Assembly: GCA_964429265.1 (NCBI GenBank)
Contig: CAYSBK010000013.1
Span: forward strand, 1 to 30,839
Direction of reading: 5' to 3'
Source: CAYSBK01 sp964429265
GTDB lineage: Bacteria > Planctomycetota > Phycisphaerae > Sedimentisphaerales > Anaerobacaceae
Length of the DNA stretch: 30,839 nucleotides
The position numbers were made by a program, and so were the translations under genes. The notes below the pieces were generated by a model, which saw only the letters and a list, made by a program, of their open reading frames with translations, was not told the origin of the DNA and searched no databases. Shown piece after piece: positions 25,010-30,839 of the stretch. The stretch's first letter is position 1. Every line of letters starts with the position of its first letter.

Positions 25010-25531
25010 TCAAATGTGCAAGTTCATCAGGTTCTCCCCGGCCTGCGGTTTGGCCCGGCCGGTACTGTCGTATACAAGCGACCCCCTCCGGCCGCGGCCG
25101 AATATCACATCCAGCAGCGACCTGTTCAGCTTCTCAAAATGCCTCAGCAGAAGCGCGGTATTCTGATATTCCTTCCGCAGAAGCCCCGTCAATTCGACCA
25201 GACGCTGCCTGCGCTGTTGCAGAGCCACGGCCGCGTCGGCCCCGACCCGTGACGCAAGGACCGACAGGTTGAGCTGTTCCGGGGCCACACCGAGCAGCGA
25301 TGCCAGTTCCCGGCGGATCGCCTGTCGCCGAAGCTCGTTGCTGCCGTAGTCATCCGCGCGGAGCCGAATAGCCTCAAGCAGACCTGTCAGTGCCTCGCTG
25401 TCGCGCTTTACAAGGCACGCCCGCAGCTTGTTCAGGTCGGTTAGGCACTGCTTGATGTGCGCCGCGTCACGGTCGAGCACCACCAGCAACTGGTCAACTT
25501 TCTCTGTCACCTGGTCTGTCAGCGTCTTCAT
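25010..25531 (-). CDS. flgN: FlgN-family export chaperone for FlgK/FlgL
   Basis: The 173-residue soluble helical protein fits FlgN: a long first helix (LTDQVTEKVDQLLVVLDRDAAHIKQCLTDLNKLRACLVKRDSEALTGLL), then helices with LRRQAIRRELASLLGV and VELTGLLRKEYQNTALLLRHFEKLNRSLLDVIFG. FlgN binds the C-terminal helices of FlgK and FlgL in the cytosol and delivers them to the export gate. The gene sits between flgJ and flgK, where flgN is common. ATG 25531 is chosen because it overlaps the flgJ TGA as ATGA; a longer frame begins further upstream inside flgJ but would add 41 residues unlike the family. The C-terminal 20 residues or so look disordered. A 92-bp gap to flgK shows no convincing promoter. 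Confidence 0.82.
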   Translation of the reverse strand: MKTLTDQVTEKVDQLLVVLDRDAAHIKQCLTDLNKLRACLVKRDSEALTGLLEAIRLRADDYGSNELRRQAIRRELASLLGVAPEQLNLSVLASRVGADAAVALQQRRQRLVELTGLLRKEYQNTALLLRHFEKLNRSLLDVIFGRGRRGSLVYDSTGRAKPQAGENLMNLHI

Positions 25532-25902
25532 ATCTTGCGGTCCACCAAAGAAGGCTCCGCAGGCGTCTGCTCCGACTCGGCCAGCCACCGATATATGTCC
25601 CGCCACAGCCCGAAACCGCCCTTGTCGGCCACCTCCTTGGCAAGGTAAAACCAAAACAAACCCTGCACCTGCTCCGCAGCACCGTCACGCTCGAAGCCCC
25701 AGTCACCCACGGTCTTGCTCATCTCGTCGAACAACCTGTTCAGAAAAATCGACTCGAAGTCCTTTGCTATTTGCTTCTTCTGCTGGTCGGTCAGGTCCTC
25801 ACCGGCTCGCCGTACCGCCGTTATCGACCTCAGCGAGGTCAACTGCTGCAGCGAAACACCAGGTAAAAACTCTTCCGTTGATATCGGGTTGGGTAGTTCC
25901 AT
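25528..25902 (-). CDS. flgJ: Rod-binding protein, FlgJ N-terminal domain only
   Basis: The 124-residue protein is a single-domain FlgJ. The core motif IAKDFESIFLNRLFDEMSKTV (about 45-65) and the following DGAAEQVQGLFWFYLAKEVADKGGFGL match the rod-assembly domain that caps the growing rod. The C-terminal muramidase domain of the enterobacterial protein (313 residues) is absent, as in many phyla, so a separate lytic enzyme must open the wall for the rod. It lies between flgI (28-bp gap) and flgN (4-bp ATGA overlap). ATG 25902 lacks a clear SD site, so translation may rely on coupling to flgI. Confidence 0.88.
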   Translation of the reverse strand: MELPNPISTEEFLPGVSLQQLTSLRSITAVRRAGEDLTDQQKKQIAKDFESIFLNRLFDEMSKTVGDWGFERDGAAEQVQGLFWFYLAKEVADKGGFGLWRDIYRWLAESEQTPAEPSLVDRKI

Positions 25903-25930
25903 CGCGAAAACAACCGCATCAAAAAATTCC

Positions 25931-27046
25931 TCACATTATGACCAGCTTGGCCTGCAAGGCGCCGGCCTTCTTGAGCGCATTGAATATCGCCACAAGGTCC
26001 CTCGGTGTCGCCCCAATGGCATTGAGGCTCCGCGCAAGGTCCGAAACCGTCACCGACCTCGGCACCGGTATCAGGTAACCTTCTTTCTCCTGCACGCCGA
26101 TGATTGTTTCGGGGACGGTCTCGGTCGTGCCGGCATCGGAAAACGGCGCCACCGGCTGCGATACGTATTGCGTTTCCTTGATTTTTACAACCAGGCTGCC
26201 CTGCGATATCGCCACCGGGGATATCCCCACTCTTTCTCCGACGACAATCGTGCCCGTCCGCTCGTTGATAACTACAACGGCCGGCGTATCAACGGCAACA
26301 TCCCGCCCGGTAATTTCATTTATGAACGCGGCGATACCACTGCGGTCAACATGCTCCGGCACGCTGACCTTGACCGTGCCCGCATCTACCACCTCCGCGG
26401 AGCCCGGATGTATATCGTTGATAACCTCGCTGATACGCTGGGCCGTGGTGAAATCACTGTTCCTGAGATTCAAAGTAACGAACCGCTGTCCAGCGATGTG
26501 CTCTACGAAACTGGCAATCTCCTCTTTTTCGACTATGGCGCCGCCGGGAATGCGACCTACCGTCTGGTGATTCTTGGTGATGGAAGCCTTGTTGCCTGCC
26601 GCCGCCCAGCCCCCTATCGACAGCGGCCCCTGAGCCACCGCGTACACCTGGCCGTCGAGCCCGCGCAGCGGCGTCGCCAGCAGCATACCACCCTGCAGAC
26701 TCTTGGCATCACCCACCGCCGAAACGTCCACATCGATGCGCGAGCCTACCCGGGCGAACGGTCCCAGTTCGGCCGTGACCATAACCACCGCTATGTTGCC
26801 CGTGCTGAGGTCCTTTGGAGATAATACAAGGCCGGAATTCCTGAAAATGCTCGTCAGTATTTGACGAGACGGCAGCGTGGTATCACCGGTATTGGCAAGC
26901 CCTATCACCAACCCCACCCCCGACAGCGGGTTGCCCCGGACGCCCTGGATGTCAACTATGTCTTTTATGCGCTCGCACCGACCGGGCCCGGCCAGCGCCG
27001 CCAGGCCCATCAAGAAGACCGTTACTCGAATCCGCATCGCAATCAC
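25931..27046 (-). CDS. flgI: Flagellar P-ring protein (FlgI)
   Basis: FlgI forms the periplasmic ring around the rod in the peptidoglycan layer. The mature part begins with ERIKDIVDIQGVRGNPLSGVGLVIGLANTGD, a near-diagnostic stretch, and continues with SVVGDAKSLQGG-like VSAVGDAKSLQGGMLLATPLRG and ends in DLVAIFNALKKAGALQAKLVIM. A short signal peptide (MRIRVTVFLMGLAALAGPGRC) precedes it. I take GTG 27046 as start since GGAGG at 27056-27060 is nine bases upstream. ATG 27037, three codons later, is the alternative and would leave the SD site too far away. Length (about 371 residues) is usual. It follows flgH by 26 bp and precedes flgJ. Confidence 0.95.
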   Translation of the reverse strand: MIAMRIRVTVFLMGLAALAGPGRCERIKDIVDIQGVRGNPLSGVGLVIGLANTGDTTLPSRQILTSIFRNSGLVLSPKDLSTGNIAVVMVTAELGPFARVGSRIDVDVSAVGDAKSLQGGMLLATPLRGLDGQVYAVAQGPLSIGGWAAAGNKASITKNHQTVGRIPGGAIVEKEEIASFVEHIAGQRFVTLNLRNSDFTTAQRISEVINDIHPGSAEVVDAGTVKVSVPEHVDRSGIAAFINEITGRDVAVDTPAVVVINERTGTIVVGERVGISPVAISQGSLVVKIKETQYVSQPVAPFSDAGTTETVPETIIGVQEKEGYLIPVPRSVTVSDLARSLNAIGATPRDLVAIFNALKKAGALQAKLVIM

Positions 27047-27055
27047 TTTCAAGTT

Positions 27056-27060
27056 CCTCC
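27056..27060 (-). promoter_or_regulatory. Shine-Dalgarno site that fixes the flgI start
   Basis: GGAGG on the minus strand is nine bases before GTG 27046 and eighteen before ATG 27037. Spacing favours the GTG. Both starts give a usable signal peptide. Confidence 0.55.
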
Positions 27061-27072
27061 CGGACAGAACAC

Positions 27073-27678
27073 TCAAAACGGCCACAGGATGTCGAAAATC
27101 CTGCCCAACCACCCAGGCCTGCTATACGGAGCCGCCACTCCCCCATGCCGGGTCACCAGCTTGAAATTGGCCACTCTTTTGCTCTCGACGGTGTTGTCAA
27201 AGGCGATGTCACTGGGTCTTACAATGCCGCTGACCTCGACGATCTGGACATCGCCGGCGATGTTGCGGTCCCTCGTGCCCATCACGACAAGGTTGCCGTT
27301 GGGCAGGATGTCCACAACCACCACGGTTACCGAGTCCACGAACTTGCGTTCGTCCTTGTAGTCGGCTTTGCCCGACAACTGGTTGCTCGAACTGGCGCTG
27401 GTGCCGAACTCGCCGAGGTCGGCGAAGTTCCCGACCTTCCCGTCGAAAGTGATGGACTTGCTGACATCCTTTTTGAGGTCCCGCTTGGCCTTGTTGTCAA
27501 TCTTGCTGTCCTCGGTGATCTTTATCGTCAGTACGTCCCCGATGTTGCGGGCGACGTCGTCGGCATACAGGTAGCCCATATTGGTATCTCTGCGGGCCCA
27601 GATTGAGCCGGCCCGCGACGGCGCTACCGGCATCGCCTGCAAGGCAACCATTACCACAAATAATATCCGCAATGTCAT
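27073..27678 (-). CDS. flgH: Flagellar L-ring protein (FlgH), apparently not a lipoprotein
   Basis: FlgH builds the outer-membrane L ring. The 201-residue protein shows the family core: GSIWARRDTNMGYLYADDVARNIGDVLTIKITEDSKIDNKAK near the N-terminus, then VVVVDILPNGNLVVMGTRDRNIAGDVQIVEVSGIVRPSDI. A signal peptide (TLRILFVVMVALQAMPVAPSRA) is present. Canonical FlgH is a lipoprotein with a lipobox Cys, yet there is no Cys near the cleavage region here. ATG 27678 is chosen because GGAG lies six bases upstream; ATG 27690, which adds MEKK, is an alternative with a weaker site. It lies between flgA (58-bp gap with a hairpin) and flgI. Confidence 0.92.
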   Translation of the reverse strand: MTLRILFVVMVALQAMPVAPSRAGSIWARRDTNMGYLYADDVARNIGDVLTIKITEDSKIDNKAKRDLKKDVSKSITFDGKVGNFADLGEFGTSASSSNQLSGKADYKDERKFVDSVTVVVVDILPNGNLVVMGTRDRNIAGDVQIVEVSGIVRPSDIAFDNTVESKRVANFKLVTRHGGVAAPYSRPGWLGRIFDILWPF

Positions 27679-27711
27679 TTTCTTCTCCATATCTTTTACT
27701 GCATTGGCGGC

Positions 27712-27733
27712 GCGCTTACTCTTCGAGAAGCGC
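27712..27733 (-). other. Strong intergenic hairpin between flgA and flgH
   Basis: GCGCTT and AAGCGC arms enclose a CTC/GAG extension and a three-base loop, so nine pairs form with one bulged base. It lies a few bases past the flgA stop and upstream of the flgH start, wholly between genes. No T-run follows on the minus strand, so it is not an intrinsic terminator. It could protect or process the polycistronic mRNA, which would help set flgA and flgH levels apart. Confidence 0.5.
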
Positions 27734-27736
27734 CGG

Positions 27737-28735
27737 TCAGAAAACCGGCTGAACCGACCCGTCATCTTTCACCCGCGCCCAGATTATCATTCTCGAGTCC
27801 ACGTTCCGGACTCTTATCAACTCGCCGACACTTCCCTGTTCGAGCGTCTTGCCAACCGCCGTAATCAACAGCCCCGCCGTCTCGAGTCGTATCAGCACCG
27901 TCTCGTTGCGCTTCAATACAACCCTGGGTTTCGGCGGCGCCAGCACCCGTGCTTCAACGACTGAATTGGCCGCTATCGGGCGCTTCGCGACATAACCGTA
28001 AGGCGGATTCCAGTCGGCCGCCTGCGGGCGACCTGAAGCGATATTTTGCAATTGTGTGTTTTCAGGTGATACTACGCCGCCTTTTTTTATGTCCTGCACG
28101 GCGATGAGGCTGCGAGCTTGGTATTGCGGCCTGAACGCCACCAGCCGGCTTTCCGTCGCTCGACCGTCGACAACCACGTCTATCCGAACGGTCGGCAACG
28201 TCGGCCAGTCGTATGCCACCGATGCCGACAGCTTCACGTCGCCGGCCGCCGCCGGTATCACCACCTTCCGCGGCTTCCTCACGCAAACCAGCCGACACTG
28301 AGACAGCTCCGGAACATTTTCCTGCAGGAACGCTGCGGCCGTTTGGGCCATCTCGTCACTGGTGATCGTCTGCTGCTGCCTCTTGACCGTGGTCGTTTCG
28401 GCGCCGCTGAACTCAACATCTGCGACGTTAAGGCCGCTGGACGCAAGCCTGCTGAGCACCAGGTCCCGCTTGAACGCAATTTGCTGGTCGGCCAGCGAGA
28501 AGCGACCGAGCTTTATTTGCTCGGCCCTGGCAACCACCGAGGCGTCGCCTCGAAGTATCGCAACCTGACCCAGCGTGAAAACCGAGTCACTGACGGCCAC
28601 CTGTCGCGGCAGATGCACCTGCAGCAGTGGGCCGCCGGCCGCATCGGGCTGCCGCGCCTCTGCCGAGCCCCACCCGGCGAGGCAAACACTCAGCAGACAA
28701 ACCGTAATTATCCTCACAAGACTTTTAGCGGTCAT
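27737..28735 (-). CDS. flgA: Flagellar P-ring assembly chaperone (FlgA)
   Basis: FlgA is a periplasmic chaperone needed for FlgI to form the P ring. The 332-residue protein has a signal peptide (about 1-27, AKSLVRIITVCLLSVCLAGWGSA). The C-terminal SAF/ChapFlgA domain (about 208-330) includes ARSLIAVQDIKKGGVVSPENTQL, GYVAKRPIAANSVVEARVL, RNETVLIRLETAGLLITAVGKTLEQGSVGELIRVRN, and VKDDGSVQPVF. The N-terminal half (about 35-200) is longer than in the 219-residue enterobacterial protein and is weakly conserved. ATG 28735 is preceded by GGGGA. It lies 10 bp after flgG and before flgH/flgI, the order expected for the ring-assembly genes. Confidence 0.92.
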   Translation of the reverse strand: MTAKSLVRIITVCLLSVCLAGWGSAEARQPDAAGGPLLQVHLPRQVAVSDSVFTLGQVAILRGDASVVARAEQIKLGRFSLADQQIAFKRDLVLSRLASSGLNVADVEFSGAETTTVKRQQQTITSDEMAQTAAAFLQENVPELSQCRLVCVRKPRKVVIPAAAGDVKLSASVAYDWPTLPTVRIDVVVDGRATESRLVAFRPQYQARSLIAVQDIKKGGVVSPENTQLQNIASGRPQAADWNPPYGYVAKRPIAANSVVEARVLAPPKPRVVLKRNETVLIRLETAGLLITAVGKTLEQGSVGELIRVRNVDSRMIIWARVKDDGSVQPVF

Positions 28736-28745
28736 AACCCGTCCC

Positions 28746-29531
28746 CTATGTGCCGACGCTATTGGCTACTCGCAGCATATCGTCACCGGCCTTTATGGCG
28801 CGACTGTTTATCTCGTAGGCCCTTTGAGCCGTTATCAGATTCACAAGCTCGGTCACCATCTGCACGTTCGATTTTTCCAGAAAGCCCGCCTGAATGGTCC
28901 CAAACCCGTTCTCCCCAGGCAGGCCCGTCACCGGCGTCCCGCTGGCTTCGGTCTCGGCCAGAAGGTTGTCGCCCTCGCTGGACAACCCCGCCGGGTTGGG
29001 GAACTTGGCCAACTGCAGTGTACCGACCACGGATTGTGTCCCCGAGATATCCGTTACGTTCACACCGCCGTTCTTCTCGATACTCACCGACACCGCGTCC
29101 GTCGGCACGGTAATGGCGGGCTCGATAAGGTAGCCGGTCGTCGTCACCAGCTCGCCGTTGGCGTTTATCTGAAGAGCACCGTCACGTGTGTACTTTATGG
29201 TGCCGTCCGGCATTGTAACCTGGAGAAACCCTTCGCCCCGGATTGCTATGTCAAGCGGCCGGGCCGTGTTTTGCAACTCACCCGCGGTAAACACCTTTAT
29301 CGTCGAGGCGGCTCGGACACCGCTGCCCACCTCCAGCCCGCTGGGTGAGACCAGACCGGAAGACACCTCCGTACCCGACTGCTCGACGTCCACGTAGAGC
29401 AAATCCTGAAAGTTTATCTGGCTCCGCTTGAATCCGGTCGTGTTGATGTTCGCCAGGTTGTTCGCGATAACATCCACCATCATCTGCTGGGCACTCATAC
29501 CCGTGGCCGCAGTGGAAAAAGCTCTCAGCAT
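28746..29531 (-). CDS. flgG: Flagellar distal rod protein (FlgG)
   Basis: FlgG makes the distal rod. The 261-residue protein has the length and ends of the family: N-terminal LRAFSTAATGMSAQQMMVDVIANNLANINTTGFKRSQINFQDLLY, the GLEVGSGVRAAST segment specific to FlgG, and a C-terminal helix VQMVTELVNLITAQRAYEINSRAIKAGDDMLRVAN. ATG 29531 has AAGGAG eight bases upstream. It follows flgF by 37 bp. Confidence 0.96.
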   Translation of the reverse strand: MLRAFSTAATGMSAQQMMVDVIANNLANINTTGFKRSQINFQDLLYVDVEQSGTEVSSGLVSPSGLEVGSGVRAASTIKVFTAGELQNTARPLDIAIRGEGFLQVTMPDGTIKYTRDGALQINANGELVTTTGYLIEPAITVPTDAVSVSIEKNGGVNVTDISGTQSVVGTLQLAKFPNPAGLSSEGDNLLAETEASGTPVTGLPGENGFGTIQAGFLEKSNVQMVTELVNLITAQRAYEINSRAIKAGDDMLRVANSVGT

Positions 29532-29568
29532 TTTGGCTACTCCTTATCGACAATCCTCGGTTCAAATC

Positions 29569-30303
29569 CTAACCCATTGCCGCCGAAAGAAGGCTCCCCG
29601 ACGCCTGGCCGCTCGCCTCGACGGCCTTCATGTTGGCCTGGTAAAGCCTCGTGACCATAATCATGTCCACAAGCTCCTCAACGAGCTTGACGTTGGACGA
29701 CTCCAGGTAGCCCTGCTTGACGACGAAATCCGTCGCCGCAACGGCAGTCACCTCCTCGTCGGGCATCTGCAGGCAACTGTTGCCGACCGGCACAAGCTTG
29801 TCCCGGTCGCTGCCGAAATCGACGACTCTCAATTTCCCTATTTGCACGCCGCCGGCCGAGACTGTTCCGTCGACGGATATGTTTATCTGCGACGGCCCTA
29901 TGCTGGTGGGGATGGTGATGGCACCGGCCTCGCCGGCAACGGCGCGCCCCAGCGAATCAACGATTTGACCCGTCTCGTCGGTCAGGAACGTGCCGTTGCG
30001 CGTATACAGCGGCCCCTGCGGGGTCTCGATAACAAAAAAGCCGTTGCCGGATATCGCGCAGTCGAGAGGCCGACCGGTATGTTGAAAGCCGCCCTGCGAA
30101 AAATCGATCGCCGAATTGACCGCGATGCTGCCGGGCGAATAATCTTCCGGCCGAACAGGCTGATTCCGCAGCAGCACCGAAAAAGCATTGCACCGTCTCT
30201 TGTATCCCACGGTACTGACGTTTGCCAGATTGTGCGTGATGGTGCGGAACTCCTCCATCAACGCATCCACGCTCGTACTTATCTGGTCCGTTATCTCAGG
30301 CAT
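29569..30303 (-). CDS. flgF: Flagellar proximal rod protein (FlgF)
   Basis: FlgF is a rod protein next to FlgG. The 244-residue protein starts ITDQISTSVDALMEEFRTITHNLANVSTVGYKRR, has the central GRPLDCAISGNGFFVIETPQGPLYTRNGTF segment, and ends VKLVEELVDMIMVTRLYQANMKAVEASGQASGSLLSAAMG. It is shorter and more divergent than FlgG next to it and lacks the GLEVGSGV segment, which supports FlgF. ATG 30303 is chosen over GTG 30309 because GGAGG at 30310-30314 lies six bases before the ATG. Its start overlaps the end of the PilZ-like gene by 8 bp. Confidence 0.87.
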   Translation of the reverse strand: MPEITDQISTSVDALMEEFRTITHNLANVSTVGYKRRCNAFSVLLRNQPVRPEDYSPGSIAVNSAIDFSQGGFQHTGRPLDCAISGNGFFVIETPQGPLYTRNGTFLTDETGQIVDSLGRAVAGEAGAITIPTSIGPSQINISVDGTVSAGGVQIGKLRVVDFGSDRDKLVPVGNSCLQMPDEEVTAVAATDFVVKQGYLESSNVKLVEELVDMIMVTRLYQANMKAVEASGQASGSLLSAAMG

Positions 30304-30814
30304 TCGCACCCTCCTGCACAGCTACCGCTTCAGGGGATTCTCCGCCTGGGTCCGTATCGTCACCGGCAACGCGCCGTGCCGAGTTTTCCGGTGAAGCCGA
30401 GGCATCTTCGCCTGCCTGGGCGGCATTTCGTGAAGCAGCATTCGTCGCCAGAACAAGCTTATTCAAGTCCGAATCGCTCAGGCCCGTTAACTCAACGGCC
30501 ACCGAGCAACGATTTTCAATAGCCTCGCTGTGCCTGACTTGGCCGATATCCTGGACAATCTCTTGTTGGTCGGCCGGGCCGTGCCGCTGCAACTGGTCCA
30601 GCCTCATAATCACCAGCACTCTCTCGCCGACCCCGGCCTCGAACGGCACCTCTATCCGCAGACCCGGACCGGCCAGTTCCGTCACGGTCGCCTCGACAAA
30701 TTCAGGGGGGGCCAATTCCTGCTTTCCATCTGGTGAAGGACCACGCGTAAATGGAAACTTCGCCACAAAGGCCGGCAGCCGCACCGGCACGCGCAAGAAC
30801 CGGCGGCGATTCAC
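30296..30814 (-). CDS. PilZ-like domain protein with divergent c-di-GMP motif
   Basis: The 172-residue protein starts NRRRFLRVPVRLPAFVAKF, matching the RxxxR arm of PilZ domains that grips cyclic di-GMP. The second motif, D/NxSxxG, appears only in a changed form (VTELAGPGLRIEVP), so ligand binding is uncertain. A beta-rich stretch with GERVLVIMRLDQ follows, and NRCSVAVELTGLSDSDLNKLV fits the end of a PilZ domain. The last 50 residues or so are acidic and probably disordered. GTG 30814 is preferred, with AGAGG eight bases upstream; the frame is also open to the window edge, so an upstream start cannot be excluded. It overlaps flgF by 8 bp, so it likely belongs to the flagellar operon and may tune motility, like YcgR or other flagellar PilZ proteins. 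Confidence 0.65.
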   Translation of the reverse strand: MNRRRFLRVPVRLPAFVAKFPFTRGPSPDGKQELAPPEFVEATVTELAGPGLRIEVPFEAGVGERVLVIMRLDQLQRHGPADQQEIVQDIGQVRHSEAIENRCSVAVELTGLSDSDLNKLVLATNAASRNAAQAGEDASASPENSARRVAGDDTDPGGESPEAVAVQEGANA

Positions 30815-30839
30815 GAATCTCACCTCTTCGCTGTGAGTC

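Noticed and set aside
25532..25654. Longer FlgN beginning inside flgJ
   Set aside because: The extra 41 residues are Gly/Arg/Ala-rich and unlike the family, while ATG 25531 forms an ATGA overlap with flgJ.

Overview
The window looks like chromosomal DNA from a motile, GC-rich, diderm bacterium. FlgH and FlgI (L- and P-ring proteins) imply an outer membrane. Three features resemble what I know of Planctomycetota, perhaps a Phycisphaerae-like lineage: the TPR/glycosyltransferase chimeras, a Tat-exported sugar-isomerase-like protein, and the rod/ring/hook-associated gene order. The taxon is an inference. I saw no rRNA, tRNA, CRISPR array, transposase or integrase, and the coding density is very high.

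Left part (1-6190, + strand): the 3' end of an FtsW/RodA-family gene, an AGCS sodium:alanine/glycine symporter, glutamate 5-kinase (proB), a TreT-like trehalose-synthase glycosyltransferase, and a Tat-signal protein with an L-fucose/arabinose-isomerase-like C-terminal half. This block meets the minus-strand block tail to tail, with about 13 bp between the stop codons and no visible terminator.

Right part (6204-30839, - strand): one long co-directional flagellar block. Read 5' to 3' on the minus strand it runs PilZ-like, flgF, flgG, flgA, flgH, flgI, flgJ (rod-binding domain only), flgN, flgK, flgL. It continues into about 13 kb of glycan-modification genes: TPR-GT4, GT2-TPR, a TPR protein, a small FliT/FlgN-like helical protein, an alkaline-phosphatase-superfamily ('sulfatase-fold') enzyme, a methyltransferase, and a 2030-residue protein carrying six glycosyltransferase modules. 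It ends with fliD. Gaps are mostly under 100 bp and several neighbours share ATGA stop/start overlaps. The longest gap (196 bp, between flgL and the first glycosyltransferase) holds a near-consensus sigma-54 promoter. The gap before fliD holds a weaker sigma-28-like site.

Reading: the flg genes build the rod, rings and hook-filament junction, and FliD caps the filament. The inserted island is best explained as a machine that glycosylates flagellin (or FlgK/FlgL/FliD) before export. TPR modules and a small chaperone-like protein could bring substrate to the enzymes, and a methyltransferase and a putative phospho/sulfo-ester enzyme could tailor the glycan. The six-module glycosyltransferase is the most striking object in the window. 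Substrate, sugars and linkage cannot be read from sequence alone, and no flagellin gene is present here.
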